A stretch of 64,000 nucleotides of DNA from Coffea arabica (GCF_036785885.1 NC_092320.1:17671557-17735556), one strand, 5' to 3'. Shown: positions 21,511 to 33,933, counted from the first letter of the stretch. Notes: generated by a model not told the origin, from the letters alone. Translations and numbers: made by a program.

Positions 21511-22975
21511 GTCTTATTAACAGACCTGAGCAAATTGCTACTATGAAAGAAACCGTTAACAGCATTAATGATGTCCACACTAATAATCTGGCAGTATTGC
21601 TGAAAGAAAAGAGGAGACATGCCATCTATACCTGGAGCCTTATTGGGATGCATGGAAAAAAGAGCCAGCTTAATTTCACTTTTCTCAACTGGTTTAATGA
21701 GTTGCTCATTCATTTGTCTGGTAATAGTCCGTGTCACCTCATGTAAGATTTCCTGCAGTCCCTCCGGCTGAGATGATTTGAATAGCTCTGTGTAATGATC
21801 GCAAAGTTCCTTTTCTATCTCCTCTTCACTTGTGCACCAGTTACCATTTGCTTTCTGGATGGCTGAAATTCTGTTTCTTTTTCTCTTTGCCATGACACTG
21901 ATATGGAAGAATGCTGTGTTTCTATCTCCCTCCTTAAGCCACCTGCTTCTAGCCTTCTGACTCCAGAACAATTCTTCATCCTTGTAAGCCCTATTCAGCT
22001 CCATCTTTAGCTTGTTCAGTTGCTATTTCTTGGTAGGTCCTACACCATCCCTTACCTCTCTCAGTTCCTCTTGTAACTCTCTTATCCTTACCCGTGAGTT
22101 CCCTTTCATCTTCTTATTCCACTCCAGCAAAGCTATCCTGCACTCTCTTATCTTTCTGGTCACTTTGAAGAATCTGGAACCTGTTTGCTGTTGATCCCAG
22201 GCTTTTTGGATCACCTTTTGGGTTTCAGGATTTTTCGCCCACCTTTGATCAAAATAAAACCTCTTTTTCTTTTTTTTCCTAGCTGGATTGGTATCTAGGA
22301 ATAAAAGACAATGATCTGAAGCTTCCTTCTCTAGGTGTGTGCATGAAGCTTTATCATATATTTGGACCCAACCAACACTTCCCAAAACTCTGTCTAACCT
22401 CTCTTTCACTTCCCCCCTCCTTCCCAAAAATTACTCCATGTCTAGGGAGATCCCTCATATCCCAAATCCACTAGCTCATTTCTACTTATAAATCCATTGA
22501 AATCCCTGAAGCTTCCCTCCGCTCTCTCTCTTCCCCCCCATTTTTTCCCATTTGAGCAGATGTCATTAAAATCTCCTAATACTACCCATCTCTCTTCCCA
22601 GTCCTTCTGTCTTTGTGAAATATATTCCCATTGTTCTTTCCTCAGCTTCTCATCAGTACTAGCATATATTCCTATTAGCCACCAGTGCGTTCTAGTCTCT
22701 TGGTCCTCAATTCTAGCTTCCAAATACCAGCTTGTTCCTCCCACCCTTTCAACAACTGTATCCTTGTTCCAAAACAACGCTAATCCACGTGCTTTGCCTG
22801 TAGAGCTAACAATATAACTATTATCATAGTTGATCCTCTTCTGAACCTGTTTCATATAAACATCCTGATTTTTTGTTTCACATAAAAACACAATGCTAGG
22901 AGAGTGGAGGTGAATAACCTCCTTCAGCTGGGGAATTGTCAAGGGGCCTCCTGCACCTCGACAATTCCATGCCAC
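21511..22975 (-). pseudogene. LINE ORF2, N-terminal part (endonuclease and RT start)
   Basis: The first frame starts at IVAWNCRGAGGP, overlapping the ORF1 stop, and encodes an apurinic-type endonuclease: WNCRG, LCETK, GDFND and, after a break, the SDH-type motif in EASDHCLLFL. An in-frame TAG at 22442-22444 falls in the GSP-TWSN box, and a shift in a G run lies near 22413-22419. After a second TAG at 22023-22025 the frame resumes with LKEGDRNTAFFH and the RT entry motif PNKAPGIDGM. It ends at VNKT, and with one copy of the target duplication removed the frame runs straight into TIISLIPK at 15718. This shows the LTR element landed in a once-continuous ORF. Confidence 0.9.
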
Positions 22976-24479
22976 TATCTTGATTTAGATAGTGGAGGCA
23001 TTGCGGGGTTAGCCTCCCATTCCCCAATAGCCATACTGTCTGTTTTCTCCAGCTTCATTGTTTTCTGTTTTGGAGCTTGTGTCTCATCTTCCTCCATTGG
23101 TTCTGTATCCAGCTGCTTGCCATTCCATTTCCTTTTCTCACCTTGCCCTTCTATCCTGCTCTTGTTTGATATGTCTTGCATTGGGATTCTATTGTTCCTG
23201 GACACCCTTTTTATGTATCTCTTTTCACCTCTCTTGGTACTACTTCCCTGCTCCTGATTTTCATTCCCTCCCCCTCGCTCCACACACTTACCAGTCACTT
23301 CTGCTGCTTTCTGATTTTGCAATGGCATTAATTCCATATTATTTCCTTCCTCTATGATCATAGGAATCGTTTCTCCATCTGCTCTTTTTTCACTATGTCC
23401 ATCTTTTCCCAAGCCTTCATCCCCCCTTTCCTGCTCTTGCTTTTGTATCTGTTCTATACTTCCGTCCTTTGTTTTCTGAATATTATCCTCTTTTCTACTC
23501 CCCTCCTTTTGAAATCTAGATTCTGCCAGAAGCTCACTCCATAGTTGTTCTTTTTTCTCTTTTTCCCATGCACTAGAGCTGTTTTCCCTTTCTTCCTTTC
23601 TTGCTTGAATATTCACCCTTGTACCTTCTTCATTCTTATCCTGTCGTCCATCAGTACTATTAAGAGTTGCTCCCCCTGCGGTTAGTTGCAGCTGCTTCCC
23701 TGCTGCTTCTTTTTCCTGTCCTTTTCATGCTTTCAGTGGGGATATCATGATGTTTCCTGCCTTCATCCATGCCCCATATTGTTCCTCCCTGTGTTTCTGC
23801 CTCAGTTTTCCTCCCTCTTTACACGTCTTGTCCCCGTGCCCTATAATTCCACAATTGTAGCAGAAATCCGTGCACCTTTCATATTTGAACTCTACCCAAC
23901 ATACCTCACCTCCTAACTTAACTATAGTTTCTCGTACAAGAGGTTGGGACACATCAATCTCAGCCAGAATCTTCATATGCCTTCCATCTTTTCCCCCTCC
24001 CAAAGGTATAATTACCTCCCTGACTTCATTAAAGATTTTTCCTACCTTAAAACCTGCTGATCTGCTCATCCAGTGCACCGGGAATTCCACATTTGTACCC
24101 ACAGATGAGCTTGTCTAAAGAAACTGGGATTCCTCTCACAACCAGCCATCCATTTTTTCACTACCAAAATCTGGTTATCCATGATCCAAGGGCCCCCTGA
24201 GATTATCTTCTCCTTGTCCTCTTCGCTTTCCAGTTGGAACTGAAACAGGTTCGGACCCAGTTCGGTAACACTCATTTTCCTGGGATAACCCCAAGCATGA
24301 TTTGTGAAGTTCTTTACTCCAGTGTAGTGTGCCACTTTCTCCCCAACCAGCCTTCCTACCAAACTCCCACTGCAGTCCCTAACACTTTCTTGAATGTCTT
24401 CATTACTTAAATCTATCCCCTCTACTTCTTTTTCAGACAGATCAAACTTGTCAAAGGCTCTTGCTAGGTTTTCCTCCAT
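22975..24479 (-). pseudogene. LINE ORF1 (DUF4283 and CCHC-type zinc knuckle)
   Basis: ORF1 of plant L1 elements is an RNA-binding partner of ORF2. From ATG 24479 the first 130 codons are a DUF4283-type domain (GRLVGEKVAHYTGV, NLFQFQLESEEDKEKIISGGPW). A single-base shift at about 24081-24086 moves the frame. The rest contains the zinc knuckle CYNCGIIGHGDKTC. A TGA at 23725-23727 interrupts before a long charged, low-complexity tail that ends at 22975. The stop overlaps the ORF2 start, the usual arrangement for translational coupling in these elements. Confidence 0.88.
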
Positions 24480-25101
24480 CCCTTCTGTCCTCTTGAGGAT
24501 GCCTTCGAATTATTACCCGACTATGAAGAGTAGTCAGATTAAACCTGTCAAAGAAAACTCAGATTAGAACAAACGAAAGAAAGAAAAAAAAACCAACGCA
24601 GCGAAACTGTAGACGCCAAGAGGCAGAGCTAAGAAAAACTCTACAGAGCCATCAGAAATTTTTGCATATTTATTTCACACACATTCAATCCTAAGATTGC
24701 AGGTCCTAGTTCCACAACAAGCCCTAGTTCCACAACAAGCACTCTCGTCACTAGATGTCTAGATTTCAACCTATCTTTTTGTGTTTTTGGATCATGATCC
24801 GTACCAGGAAACGGTTGCAGATTTATCAAAGGATAATAAAAGATGTTGAGGTCATAGATCAATAAAAATGTAAACGAAACAGGCTTTTTGGTTTTTTTTT
24901 TGTTATTGATTTCCGTTGCCGGAGTAAATTATGGTGGGTTGGGGCTCATTCTAACGCAGCGTATTGGGGCTCATGAAGAGAGCTCAAGGTCGAAAATTTT
25001 TGAAATTTTTGAACTTTTTTGAAAACGGTTTTTCGCTCCTACACCGAGGAGGGAAGCTCTCAAAGAAGAGAGAGAAGCTCTCAAAGAAGAGAAAGAAGCT
25101 T
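24480..25101 (-). other. LINE 5' untranslated leader
   Basis: Non-coding. It carries a duplicated short phrase around CTAGTTCCACAACAAGC (24706-24740) and GAAGCTCTCAAAGAAGAG repeats at the extreme 5' end. An internal promoter is expected for a LINE but none is identified. Confidence 0.65.
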
Positions 25102-25117
25102 TTCGTGATTATTATCT
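25102..25117. repeat. right target-site duplication of the LINE
   Basis: TTCGTGATTATTATCT pairs with 12976-12991 (one transition). Confidence 0.85.
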
Positions 25118-25359
25118 AATGTATTCAAACTTATTATAATTTTGCTAGTATTGATTACATGACTTTGGATCTATTTAAGGGGCATGGAGCCTGTAATTGC
25201 TAGCATCCGGTCCAGGTAAGACCATGGGATTTGGCACTGTAGGGATGTTAAGGTTCTTGGGGTGGTATGCTCCAGGACGGTGAAGTGCCAAAAGGACAGA
25301 TCTAGGGTTAATGGATTTTTACTATTGATCTTATGATTTTGTTTGGAAACATGGTCGTC

Positions 25360-25480
25360 GTGCATAGTTAATCTTTCTCAAAGAATTTAGATCTATTTTT
25401 GTAACTTTATTACTATCTTTATTATGATGGAAATATGGTCGTCATGTATAGTTAATCTTTTTCAAAAGTTTAGATCTTTT
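25360..25480 (+). repeat. imperfect tandem repeat of about 84 bp in the leader
   Basis: ATGGTCGTCGTGCATAGTTA and ATGGTCGTCATGTATAGTTA begin two adjacent similar units. Confidence 0.6.
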
Positions 25481-25630
25481 CTTGTAGTTTTCACACTATT
25501 CTTTATAATCTGTTTAGAAAAATGGTTATCCTCCATGGATCCCGAAGGATTCTGTGCCAAAGGGAAGAGGATTATAAGTTGTTTAAATCTTTTACGTGTT
25601 TAAATATTTATTTATTTACTTGTTTTGCTT

Positions 25631-26931
25631 ATGGCCTCACCTGTTAAAACATACTTTATTTCTCCTAATTCTTCTTTAAACAACAAACCATTAAATGATC
25701 TTCAAACTAGAATTGCTCGAATTGAGCAATCAATCCTTATTCAAAGAAAACTAGAAAATAATCTTCTGAATTCTAGATTGACAAAGAAAAACTTATATCT
25801 GAATTCTACGCAAACCACAACCATTTTAAAAGAAAACAATTTTTTGACAAATATCAGGGAAAAACCCGAAAAAATATACAAGAAAACTTTTATGACTTTT
25901 TGACAAAAACAAAATAAAATATACATTTCTTTGACTGGTATGAGTCTCAAACATCTCAGGTGTCCACACCAGAACTTAAAATTCCAGTCTAAAATATTTC
26001 AAGACCTGCATCCTCTATGTCAAAAACCATTGAAACTCAGGTTTTTACAACAGATCTTGTAGATCCGGTCCAAACTAGGTCAAAGCCGTTAGATCCCTTC
26101 ATAGGTCTATCTCAAACAATTCCTATACTAGAATCCTCTCATAAACTTTCAGAATCCATAGATCCATCAAAATCAATCCATATAAACCCAGCCGACATAG
26201 ATCTATCAGATTCCCCTGTGGATCTATCAAACCCAATAGATTTACCAAACTAAGAGTCTATTGGAATTTCAAAACCTTTGATATCTGGTCAACCAATGGA
26301 TAATTCTGATAAGATCACTAATTTTTACATAGAAAATTCCTTTGACATAAAATATTCCATAATAAATGTCTTAACTAAAACTCAACCTATAATTGTTAAA
26401 GATCCTCAAGAAAAATTTATTGACGAAAAAGTCCAAACAGTTATCTCTTCTCAACCTCTTACCAAACCTATGGTTATTAAGGATTTACAAACAAGTATTA
26501 CTTCTTTTAAACAAGAAATCCAGCTAGTTGAAACCCAGTCAACTAAAGATATAATTCAAAATTCTTTACAATTATCTATCCCAAACTTGTCTCATGATTT
26601 TTCCTTTAGCAAACTTATTCCTCGGGAAAATTCAAAAGAAAATTCTGCAAACAATAATCAGGAAGAAATTCCTAATTTATCTATGTATTCTTTCATAACT
26701 TACAAATAGTTGCAACTTGATAAGCTGAAAGTACTTAATATCGAGTACCCAAGCCTCAAGGAAGAATATTATACAGAGGAAACATGGTTATCCAGCAAAT
26801 ACAAGGGACAAACTGAGGAGATATGGATCTTCAACAAATTAAAGGGACAGTCTCAAATACAAGGAATATCTGAAAAATCAGATCTAGCAAAATTGGCTAG
26901 ATCTCGAATCAGACCCATCAAATGGAGTTAG
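25631..26931 (+). pseudogene. N-terminal polyprotein region of the pararetrovirus-like fragment
   Basis: Four short consecutive ORFs (25631-25903, 26017-26253, 26278-26709, 26710-26931) are Lys/Asn/Ser-rich. The first, starting MASPVKTYFISP, has a heptad-like central stretch. Later pieces are rich in proline, serine and acidic residues. Stops and short gaps separate them. By position this would be the N-terminal or movement-protein region, but I see no diagnostic movement-protein motif, so function is left open. Confidence 0.45.
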
Positions 26932-27020
26932 AAAAACCAGATATTCAAGAAGAAATACATCCAGCCTTCATATTCTTGGAAGAATGGAATTGATCATCCC
27001 TTTGTTCAAACAAGAAATAA

Positions 27021-28037
27021 ATGGCAAGCTATCAGATGAATCAGACGGAAAATTCATACAAATCTTCCTCGACAAAATCAGTCACCAAACAAGAGATTCA
27101 GGCAGAATCTGCTTCGACAAAATTGGTCATTCATGAAATTGAAATCAGAATTGACCAAGAAGCAACCAATACCCATGCCGAGAAGATTCTTACAATCTAT
27201 CCAGAAAAACACCTCTTCAATCTTTTTACGCAATTCATCCCAAAAACTCCTCTTCCAAAAACCTACTTCTCAAACTTGCTTTTCAAACCTTTAGAAGACA
27301 AAAAATTTAGGATTGAACAATACTTTTCAATTCCTTTACCCAAACAAGAGTTCGAAATCCAAAGAACTTCCTTGATCAATACCATACAGAACTTTCAAGG
27401 ATCTTCTACCATAAATAAAGCATATTCAAACTCTTTTTTACAAAATTATACTCCCAACCAAGAAAATATCCAAAATCTATACAACTCTCAAATGATTTAT
27501 TCTGATATTTTCAAAATAAAACCCAATATCCTTCAACATTCAAACAATAAGGAAGACATCTATGGATGGAGCATAGATGGAATATTTAGAAACAATCTTC
27601 CTATGGCATCCCAACAGATGACAACCACAGCTATGTTTAATCAAACATTACATGGCTACAATCAGTTGACTGCTCATATCCTATTCATAGGATTTATTGG
27701 GCAATTCAAAGAATGGTAGGGAAAACATCTCATCATTGGAGATAGAAATATTATTCCCAACATTCTAGTCACAATCAACAAGGATGAATCTGATCTTCAA
27801 GACAGAAACATCTTCCCAGAAACAATGTTATTCAATATCATATCAATTGGAGATATCCTGGATATATTCACATCTGATGATGATTCTGGAATAATGGAAA
27901 AAGATTCATCAAAACTATTCCCAAGCTCTAGAAGATGTCAAGATATATTCCTGATGAAATCAGACAGAGACAAAGTTCACAACAAAGATTTCTTCAAAGG
28001 CCTTCTTGAATCCCAATACAAGAAGATTAAGCCCTAG
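27021..28037 (+). pseudogene. capsid-like (DUF7746-type) region
   Basis: The ORF at 27021-27719 ends in a block (YGWSIDGIF, HGYNQLTAHILFIGFIGQF) that resembles the capsid-like domain of plant caulimovirid polyproteins as I remember that family. An in-frame TAG at 27717-27719 falls inside the block. The downstream frame continues at 27825-28037. I see no zinc knuckle nearby. The domain name should be confirmed by a profile search. Confidence 0.5.
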
Positions 28038-28599
28038 GAAGAAACAACTTGTGGACAGCACCAACAAGCAAGCTGGTTTCCCAAACCAACAGAAGATCAA
28101 TCCCAAGGAAGAAATCTTGGATCCTTTTACTAACAGTTTGGGCCATTAAGCTACCATACAAGGCCCAATAAACAGCCCAAACCTATGATTCTCAAAAACC
28201 TTTTTTCTTCTACAAAACAACCAGTCTTATCCATTTTAAAAACCCATGAACCAAAACAAATAGTCCAACTGTCAAATCCTCTGATCGATTCAGATATTAT
28301 CAAATTTGAACGAAAGGAAGATTATATTTCAACCTCTTCTTCTCCAACTATCAGTGATGAAGGTGAAAAGGAAGGACATATGATTAAAACCTTCTTTTCA
28401 ACATCATTGAAGATATTCTTGAAACAAGACAACCATACTTGAACCAAATTTCAGATCCTTTAAAGGGTCTTCTCTTTGACATTCCAGAAAAAATCCCTAG
28501 ACAAAATTCTTGTAAACCAAAAACTCCATGGTTTCCAAGAAATCCTTGACAAATCCCCAGTTCGGAATCGTCAAACCAACCTTGTAAACCTGAATAACA

Positions 28600-28955
28600 A
28601 TTCTTAGTTACTTCAGGAATATTCTATCCAAATACGATTACTAATTATTGGTAATTATGTAATCAAAACAAAAGCCCTAGTTGATACAGGGTTAGACCAA
28701 AACTATATTCCTGAAAACCTTATTCCAATCCAACTTTTTGAATTCCTTAGAATAACCAATAATCCTAAACTTGATATTGAATTCAAATTTCCAAATATAC
28801 AAAACCAATTCTCAGATACCTTCTTTTTGACTGGGTATTTGACTAACCATATCATCTTAAGAGCATCATTTCTCAATCAATTGGCTCCTTTCCAAATTAT
28901 TTATAAAAGGATAATATCCCAACTTTTTAAACTAACTAATTCTTTCTGCAGAAAT
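28600..28955 (+). pseudogene. aspartic-protease-like segment
   Basis: The translation contains ALVDTG (LVDTG at 28677-28691) followed by a beta-rich stretch, as in retroviral-type aspartic proteases that cut the polyprotein. The frame is broken upstream. In a normal pararetrovirus RT and RNase H would follow; here a different ORF does. Confidence 0.6.
28931..28951 (+). promoter_or_regulatory. possible splice acceptor before the last ORF
   Basis: A branch-like CTAAC, a pyrimidine stretch TTCTTTCTGCAG and then ATGGCAG five bases later resemble a plant 3' splice site. Spliced downstream ORFs are known in some plant pararetroviruses. Unproven. Confidence 0.4.
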
Positions 28956-29643
28956 ATGGCAGGTGAAGGAAGTTCATCATCATACAATCCAGAAGAGAAA
29001 AACCATCTCTTCGATAGATACTCTACGTGGCAACAAACCTCCTATGGAGAAATATCCAACAATCAAACTAATAAGTGTCAAACATCATCCAATCAGAATC
29101 AAGCTAATTGGGAGTGGATCCCTGAGGAATCATCCTCAAACTGGATACCTGTAGAATCTACTTCAAATTGGGTACCTAATGAAACAATCTCAAATCAATT
29201 CCAAGCAATTAATGAGATTTCAACAATAAACTAGATCTAGGAAACTAAAGAAGATGAAAATCCATTTCTAGTTCCTGAAGTTCTTACTCAATCTTTTCAG
29301 ATCAAACTTCGAGACGATGCATTCTCACGACTCTAGATAGAATATCATTACTCTGAAAATGAGCACAAAGAGTCCAGAATCAGAAATTTTGATAGTATAT
29401 TCTTTAACCAAGACACCGGTAAAAGAATTCCTATCTATCATATACACAGATACAATTACGTTAGAGTAAAAGAATCAAATTACTCCATACAAACTTTGAA
29501 GGAACAATGCTTCATGCAAAGAAGGCACATACAAAGGATGGTTCTCAACAAGTATTTACTTGAGAAACGAGGAGTAAATACGCAACATTACAAACAATGG
29601 ATCAAAAAAGCATCAGAAGAATTATCAGCAATGATTTGTTGAA
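28956..29643 (+). pseudogene. terminal ORF of the pararetrovirus-like fragment
   Basis: From ATG 28956 it encodes a Ser/Asn/Gln-rich N-terminus with three near-repeats of a Ser-Asn-Trp-x-Pro-x-Glu unit. After stops near 29234 and 29335, a conserved-looking basic stretch runs to the stop near 29640. It occupies the place of the last ORF before the promoter. I do not recognise the family. Confidence 0.4.
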
Positions 29644-29705
29644 CAAATGCTTCTAGAAACATTCAAGTTGATTCAATTGGAACAAAATTCAGACAAAAAT
29701 CATTT

Positions 29706-29861
29706 TTCACTGTAGCACCAGAAGTACTGTAGCAGTCCGGCAAGTTACTGTACAAACACGGCAACAAAAGACAAACGATGCACTGTAGCACGCACTGTAG
29801 CGGTGCTGTAGCAAAACACTGTTGCGGGTACTGTAGCACTATGAAAATTTTGCTATAAATA
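29706..29861 (+). promoter_or_regulatory. promoter with CTGTAGCA repeats and TATA box
   Basis: CTGTAGC-type words occur at about 29709, 29726, 29783, 29795, 29805 and 29831, ahead of CTATAAATA at 29853-29861. The predicted RNA start is near 29890, followed by a CT-rich leader and the primer site about 450 bases on, spacing like that of pararetroviral 35S-type promoters. Confidence 0.65.
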
Positions 29862-30340
29862 CCTCTCAAACCCAACACATTCCACACACCATTCTTACAC
29901 CATTTCTTCAAGACTACTTCTCTCTCTAGCTTGAAGAAACTCTCCTCCCTCTCTCTACAAACAAGTTCTTAGTTTTATATTTTAGTTTTTAGAATCAAAC
30001 AAAGGAGCAAGCCTTGTGCAAGCTTCATGTAAGTTTTCTTTCTTATTCTCATATTCAATATCATTCAATCAAATGGTTGGCTGAGCCGCTTATATTCATA
30101 TTCATATACTTGTTTTTATATGCTTTGTTTATACTAACAATCCATGGCCGGTTATACCGCCTGAGCTAACAAACTAACTTGTTTTTACATTTTATTTACA
30201 TTCTGTTTATACATAGCTGGTTCAACCGCCTATACTAACTAGTGGCAGTCCGACTGCGACCCATTTCCTAATTCTTATGCTTTCAATTCCCTCTGCTTTA
30301 TTTACTTTCCTAGTTTAAGGGGTTAGCTCCTCGTCCCGTC

Positions 30341-30354
30341 TGGTATCAGAGCCC
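30341..30354 (+). other. primer binding site, initiator tRNA-Met type
   Basis: TGGTATCAGAGCCC matches the complement of the plant initiator tRNA-Met 3' end, used by Caulimoviridae and many LTR elements. Confidence 0.8.
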
Positions 30355-30400
30355 CAACATCCTTCCCACCCCCAACAATCAGATACAAAATTCAAACCTT

Positions 30401-33400
30401 GAACTTGATAGTGGAGGAAAACTCTAAGAGCTATTAATATTTTATGCATTAATAGTGTATTCTTTCTTTTTTTTTTTACACCAACTTTAAGATATTCTTT
30501 TTTACCTATACTTGTGTTAAAAAATATCTATATTGTCAGTGTGAGAAAACTTAATCCTTAAAAAGAATCATGAACACATTAGAGCCTATAAAACTCGCAT
30601 TTCAATCTCTATGGCAAGCTGTGGTATGGAAAGTTTGTCTATGATTAAGGAACATTAGAAGATGAGATCACTTAAGGATGTTGGGTAGCATTTCCGTAAA
30701 TGTCAGATTGTCCGGATTAAACGTGCGTGTAATATAATAGGGCTGGTCATGAGCTTGGCCAATAAGCAAATTTGTTTTTGATCTTCAAATTTGGTGGAGC
30801 AACCCTCCTGCAAATGTATTGTTGGTATTCAGGGAAAAATGTTTGATTGCTGCAGAGTAAATTTTTGCAGCCGTTGCTAATAACGACCAAAAAAACTCTC
30901 AATTTTTAGACAAGATTAATTGAATATATCTCCTTTATTTACCTAGAGAGTGGAACTTACCTTGTGGGTCAAGATTGCATTTACTAAGACTTTTGAGTTG
31001 TGATAGGCCAAACTTCTTCAAAGCTACCATTGTTAAGTAGGCTTGGACTTCAAAATCGTTACTTAAAGAAGTCAGTTGACAATCTTTCCTACTTCTCAAT
31101 AATTTTACACCAAAAACACTGTATAGAGGTATGATAAGAACATCAAAATTCAATAGAAATCATGTTGTGGAAGGTTGGAAGCATATAATTAAGACTCCTG
31201 TACTATAAAATAGAATCAGGGGGACAATAAAAGGTCTCTTGCAAGACCCTTAATTGTCTCGTACAGATCTCAGAAGTGCTTGACAAAAGTTACACGGCAG
31301 ATACTTCGTATGTTAATTCTGGTAGTTTTTTGGTCAAGTGCATTGTATCATGAAAAGCTAATTATAAATTTTACAAAGTTCATTGGGTATATGTAATTTT
31401 TTCTTTCTTTTTTTTTTAATCTATTTCCTCCAAAAAGGCTATATGCAGTCCATGTCACATTTTTGGTCAACTTTAGGTGTACATCATTTCAAGAAAGTAA
31501 TCACTTGTGAAAGAAAGTTTACAACAAAATTGACCAGATAGTAAATTTTAATTTGCTAAATAAAAAAAAAAAGGGAGAACATTGTGGGATTCAATAGAAC
31601 CTTATTCGTGAAAGTTTTGAGCAATCTTTGGAGTAATTTACCCTAATCGACTGTATATAACTCATCTAAATTGGACACAGTGCTACATCCAACCATAATA
31701 TCATATTCATGCCTTGTCATTTCTGGACATTGTATCCAGATATTGGTAAAAGAAAAAAGAAAATTGTTTTGCCCTTCGTTTTCATATCTCAATTTGAAGC
31801 CATAAACAATGGCAGGCTTCTTCAGCTTCTTTATGGGATAACATGTTTTGCCTGATGATTATTAGGAAATGACAGCTGAAGAGAAATGCAGCTGCATAAA
31901 CCGTTGCCTTCTTGCTTATCACCGACCAACACAAGTGTCTGCACTTTTTTCAGCTATAAAGTTTTCTGGGCATGAATAAGTCCCAAAATACAGCTATACG
32001 CTTTATTGATGACATTGATTTCACAACCTCCTACAGCAGTACAGCTACTAAATCAATCATTCTTCTCATATATTCTCGTGTCCAATAATACAAAAATAGA
32101 TAGTTTCCCTATCTTTCCCTATCTAGAAGGAAAGTTACTATGTTTAGCTAGTATCTTTTGTGTATGATTGGTTTATGAATTCGCACGTTGACGAGTTGCA
32201 ACACAATACACAAATTCAATTCCAAAAAAAAAAAGGAAAAGACTTGAACCAAACTTTGCCAGTTTGCACCTGTGGTATTCAGCATCAGTGTTTTAAACGT
32301 TGCATAATGTATATAGCGTTTTGTGTGTGTTCTTGGGAAAAGCCTGACTAATAGGGCGTAAATCCCACGAATTTTGGTTTTGTAAATATTCAAAATAAAT
32401 GAAAAATATTATAAAAATTACAAAAAAATATTTAAAGAATACTAATGGAACAACAAATTTGGATAAATTAAGAAGTGTAGAATTTTTTTTAACATTACCT
32501 TACCTGGCAATCCCAATTCTTTTAGAATCCGACAAAAATTTGATTATTGATTGAAAAATGACAGTTCCTTTCTCTTGTTGGTGGGTAGGATAACGTTTAT
32601 GTTCTCTTTTCCATGAAAGCCTCTGCGCCACCACCATCCAATTAACTCGAATAGTAACTCTAATAACAAATAAATTAACATAGACAGAACAATAGAACAA
32701 CAGAAATAAAGTGAAAAGCTGAAAATAAAAAATAAAAGTCACCCAAATGCCTGGGCATTCACCCCATGAACATCCTTTGCTATTAATGCTCAATAACACC
32801 CTCATCCAATTTAATTGCCACCCTGGTCATTGTAGAAACGCCTTGACTTTGGTCCTACCCTAGAATTCGTCTAAAAAATACGGTTAAAAGAAATTCTAAC
32901 CGAAGAGAGGTGAGATTTAAGAAACTGGAAAGAACAAAGGAATTTAAATTCAAAATCTCTAATTCTTAAAAATATATTTTAATATATTGTTCAGCATCAT
33001 AAGAAAAAATTTTTAGATATTCGAATCAGGAACTGAGAGTTGCCGTAAGAGCTGTCAATGCCTTTCTTTCTCCTGATTTCTTCTAGTTAACTTTAGCTCC
33101 CATTTCCCAACTTACCTCGGACTCATCTTTCCTTTTCATAAACTTTAGCGGACGAGACTTGTACTGGCTTTCTTCCCATTGTCGGTGAAAAATCAACTGC
33201 TACCCATTGGAATCCCTGCAAGCTGGCTAGGCAATCACTCATCATACCTAGTTGTTGAATGGCCTAAATGTGAACCATCTTTTTCTTTTATAAGGTGGGA
33301 CAATACTAACATGGTTTCCGATGCGATCTTTCGTCAGACTAGACTAAGGGCATCGTTTTTCTATTCATTCCTTAACATTGTTTCCAAGTGCAACAGCTTA

Positions 33401-33933
33401 AGATATCCAAGTCTGCCAAGTTAAGACTAAGACCCTGTGGCTACCTCGTACGTATTCAACTACTTTAGACTGAAAACTACGTTGACAAGATTTTGGCATG
33501 AAACAATATATACCAAAAGCACAGAATAAGGGGAAAAATAAAAAGAAGCGTTGCTACTCGTTTGCTTTCTCCAATACTAAGGATTTTTTTTTGGATTAAT
33601 AATATTTTACATCCCCAAACACTTAATTAATGGCATGATGTCCTCTTAAATTTCAATAGTACTACTTATGCTACTTTTAACTTGTAATCTTCCACAATAT
33701 AGAAGCAGACTTAATATTTGTTAATAGATTCTAAGGGAATATATGTTAATTACTGTAAATTTATGTAAAAATTTCAGAATTTCTTCAATATGGTTACTCA
33801 ATCTTGTGACTTATACTGTCGTTATGTGATTCAACGTTATAATCACTCCAAAAGTCCAATTGAATGTGGAACTGTGGATAGAATGAGAGATAAGCAACTT
33901 TCAAAGTGGTTTTCTATAATTAAGTCTTAAGTG
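30401..33933. other. intergenic
   Basis: Only short, unconvincing ORFs (such as 30935-31153 - and 33179-33424 +) are present; none shows a known motif or good start context. No element ends are identified. Confidence 0.45.

Larger units (their letters stand above)
12992..25101 (-). mobile_element. full-length L1-type LINE, interrupted by an LTR retrotransposon
   Basis: The minus strand carries a 5' leader (25101-24480), ORF1, ORF2 (endonuclease, RT, zinc finger, RNase H) and an A-tail at 12991-12998. The 16-bp target duplication brackets it, so both ends are genuine. Without the nested LTR element it is about 6.3 kb. Stops and frameshifts in both ORFs mean it cannot move by itself. The 5' leader opens with repeats of GCTCTCAAAGAAGAGAG-type sequence. 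Confidence 0.9.
25118..30400 (+). mobile_element. endogenous pararetrovirus-like fragment (Caulimoviridae-like)
   Basis: A plus-strand series of broken ORFs is followed by a TATA promoter and then a tRNA-Met primer site. That order (coding region, promoter, primer site) fits a circular pararetroviral genome opened elsewhere rather than an LTR element, and no LTR pair is found. Capsid-like and protease-like blocks are visible; no RT or RNase H is found. Many stops and frame changes make it inert. The left limit is uncertain and may include the 82-bp repeats left of the LINE. Confidence 0.6.

Noticed and set aside
29700..30340. LTR of a Ty1/Ty3 element before the primer site at 30341
   Set aside because: No second copy in the window and the coding region lies upstream, not downstream; a pararetroviral order fits better.
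32160..32393. Small ORFs on both strands near 32.2 kb
   Set aside because: No motif, overlapping frames on both strands, AT-driven.
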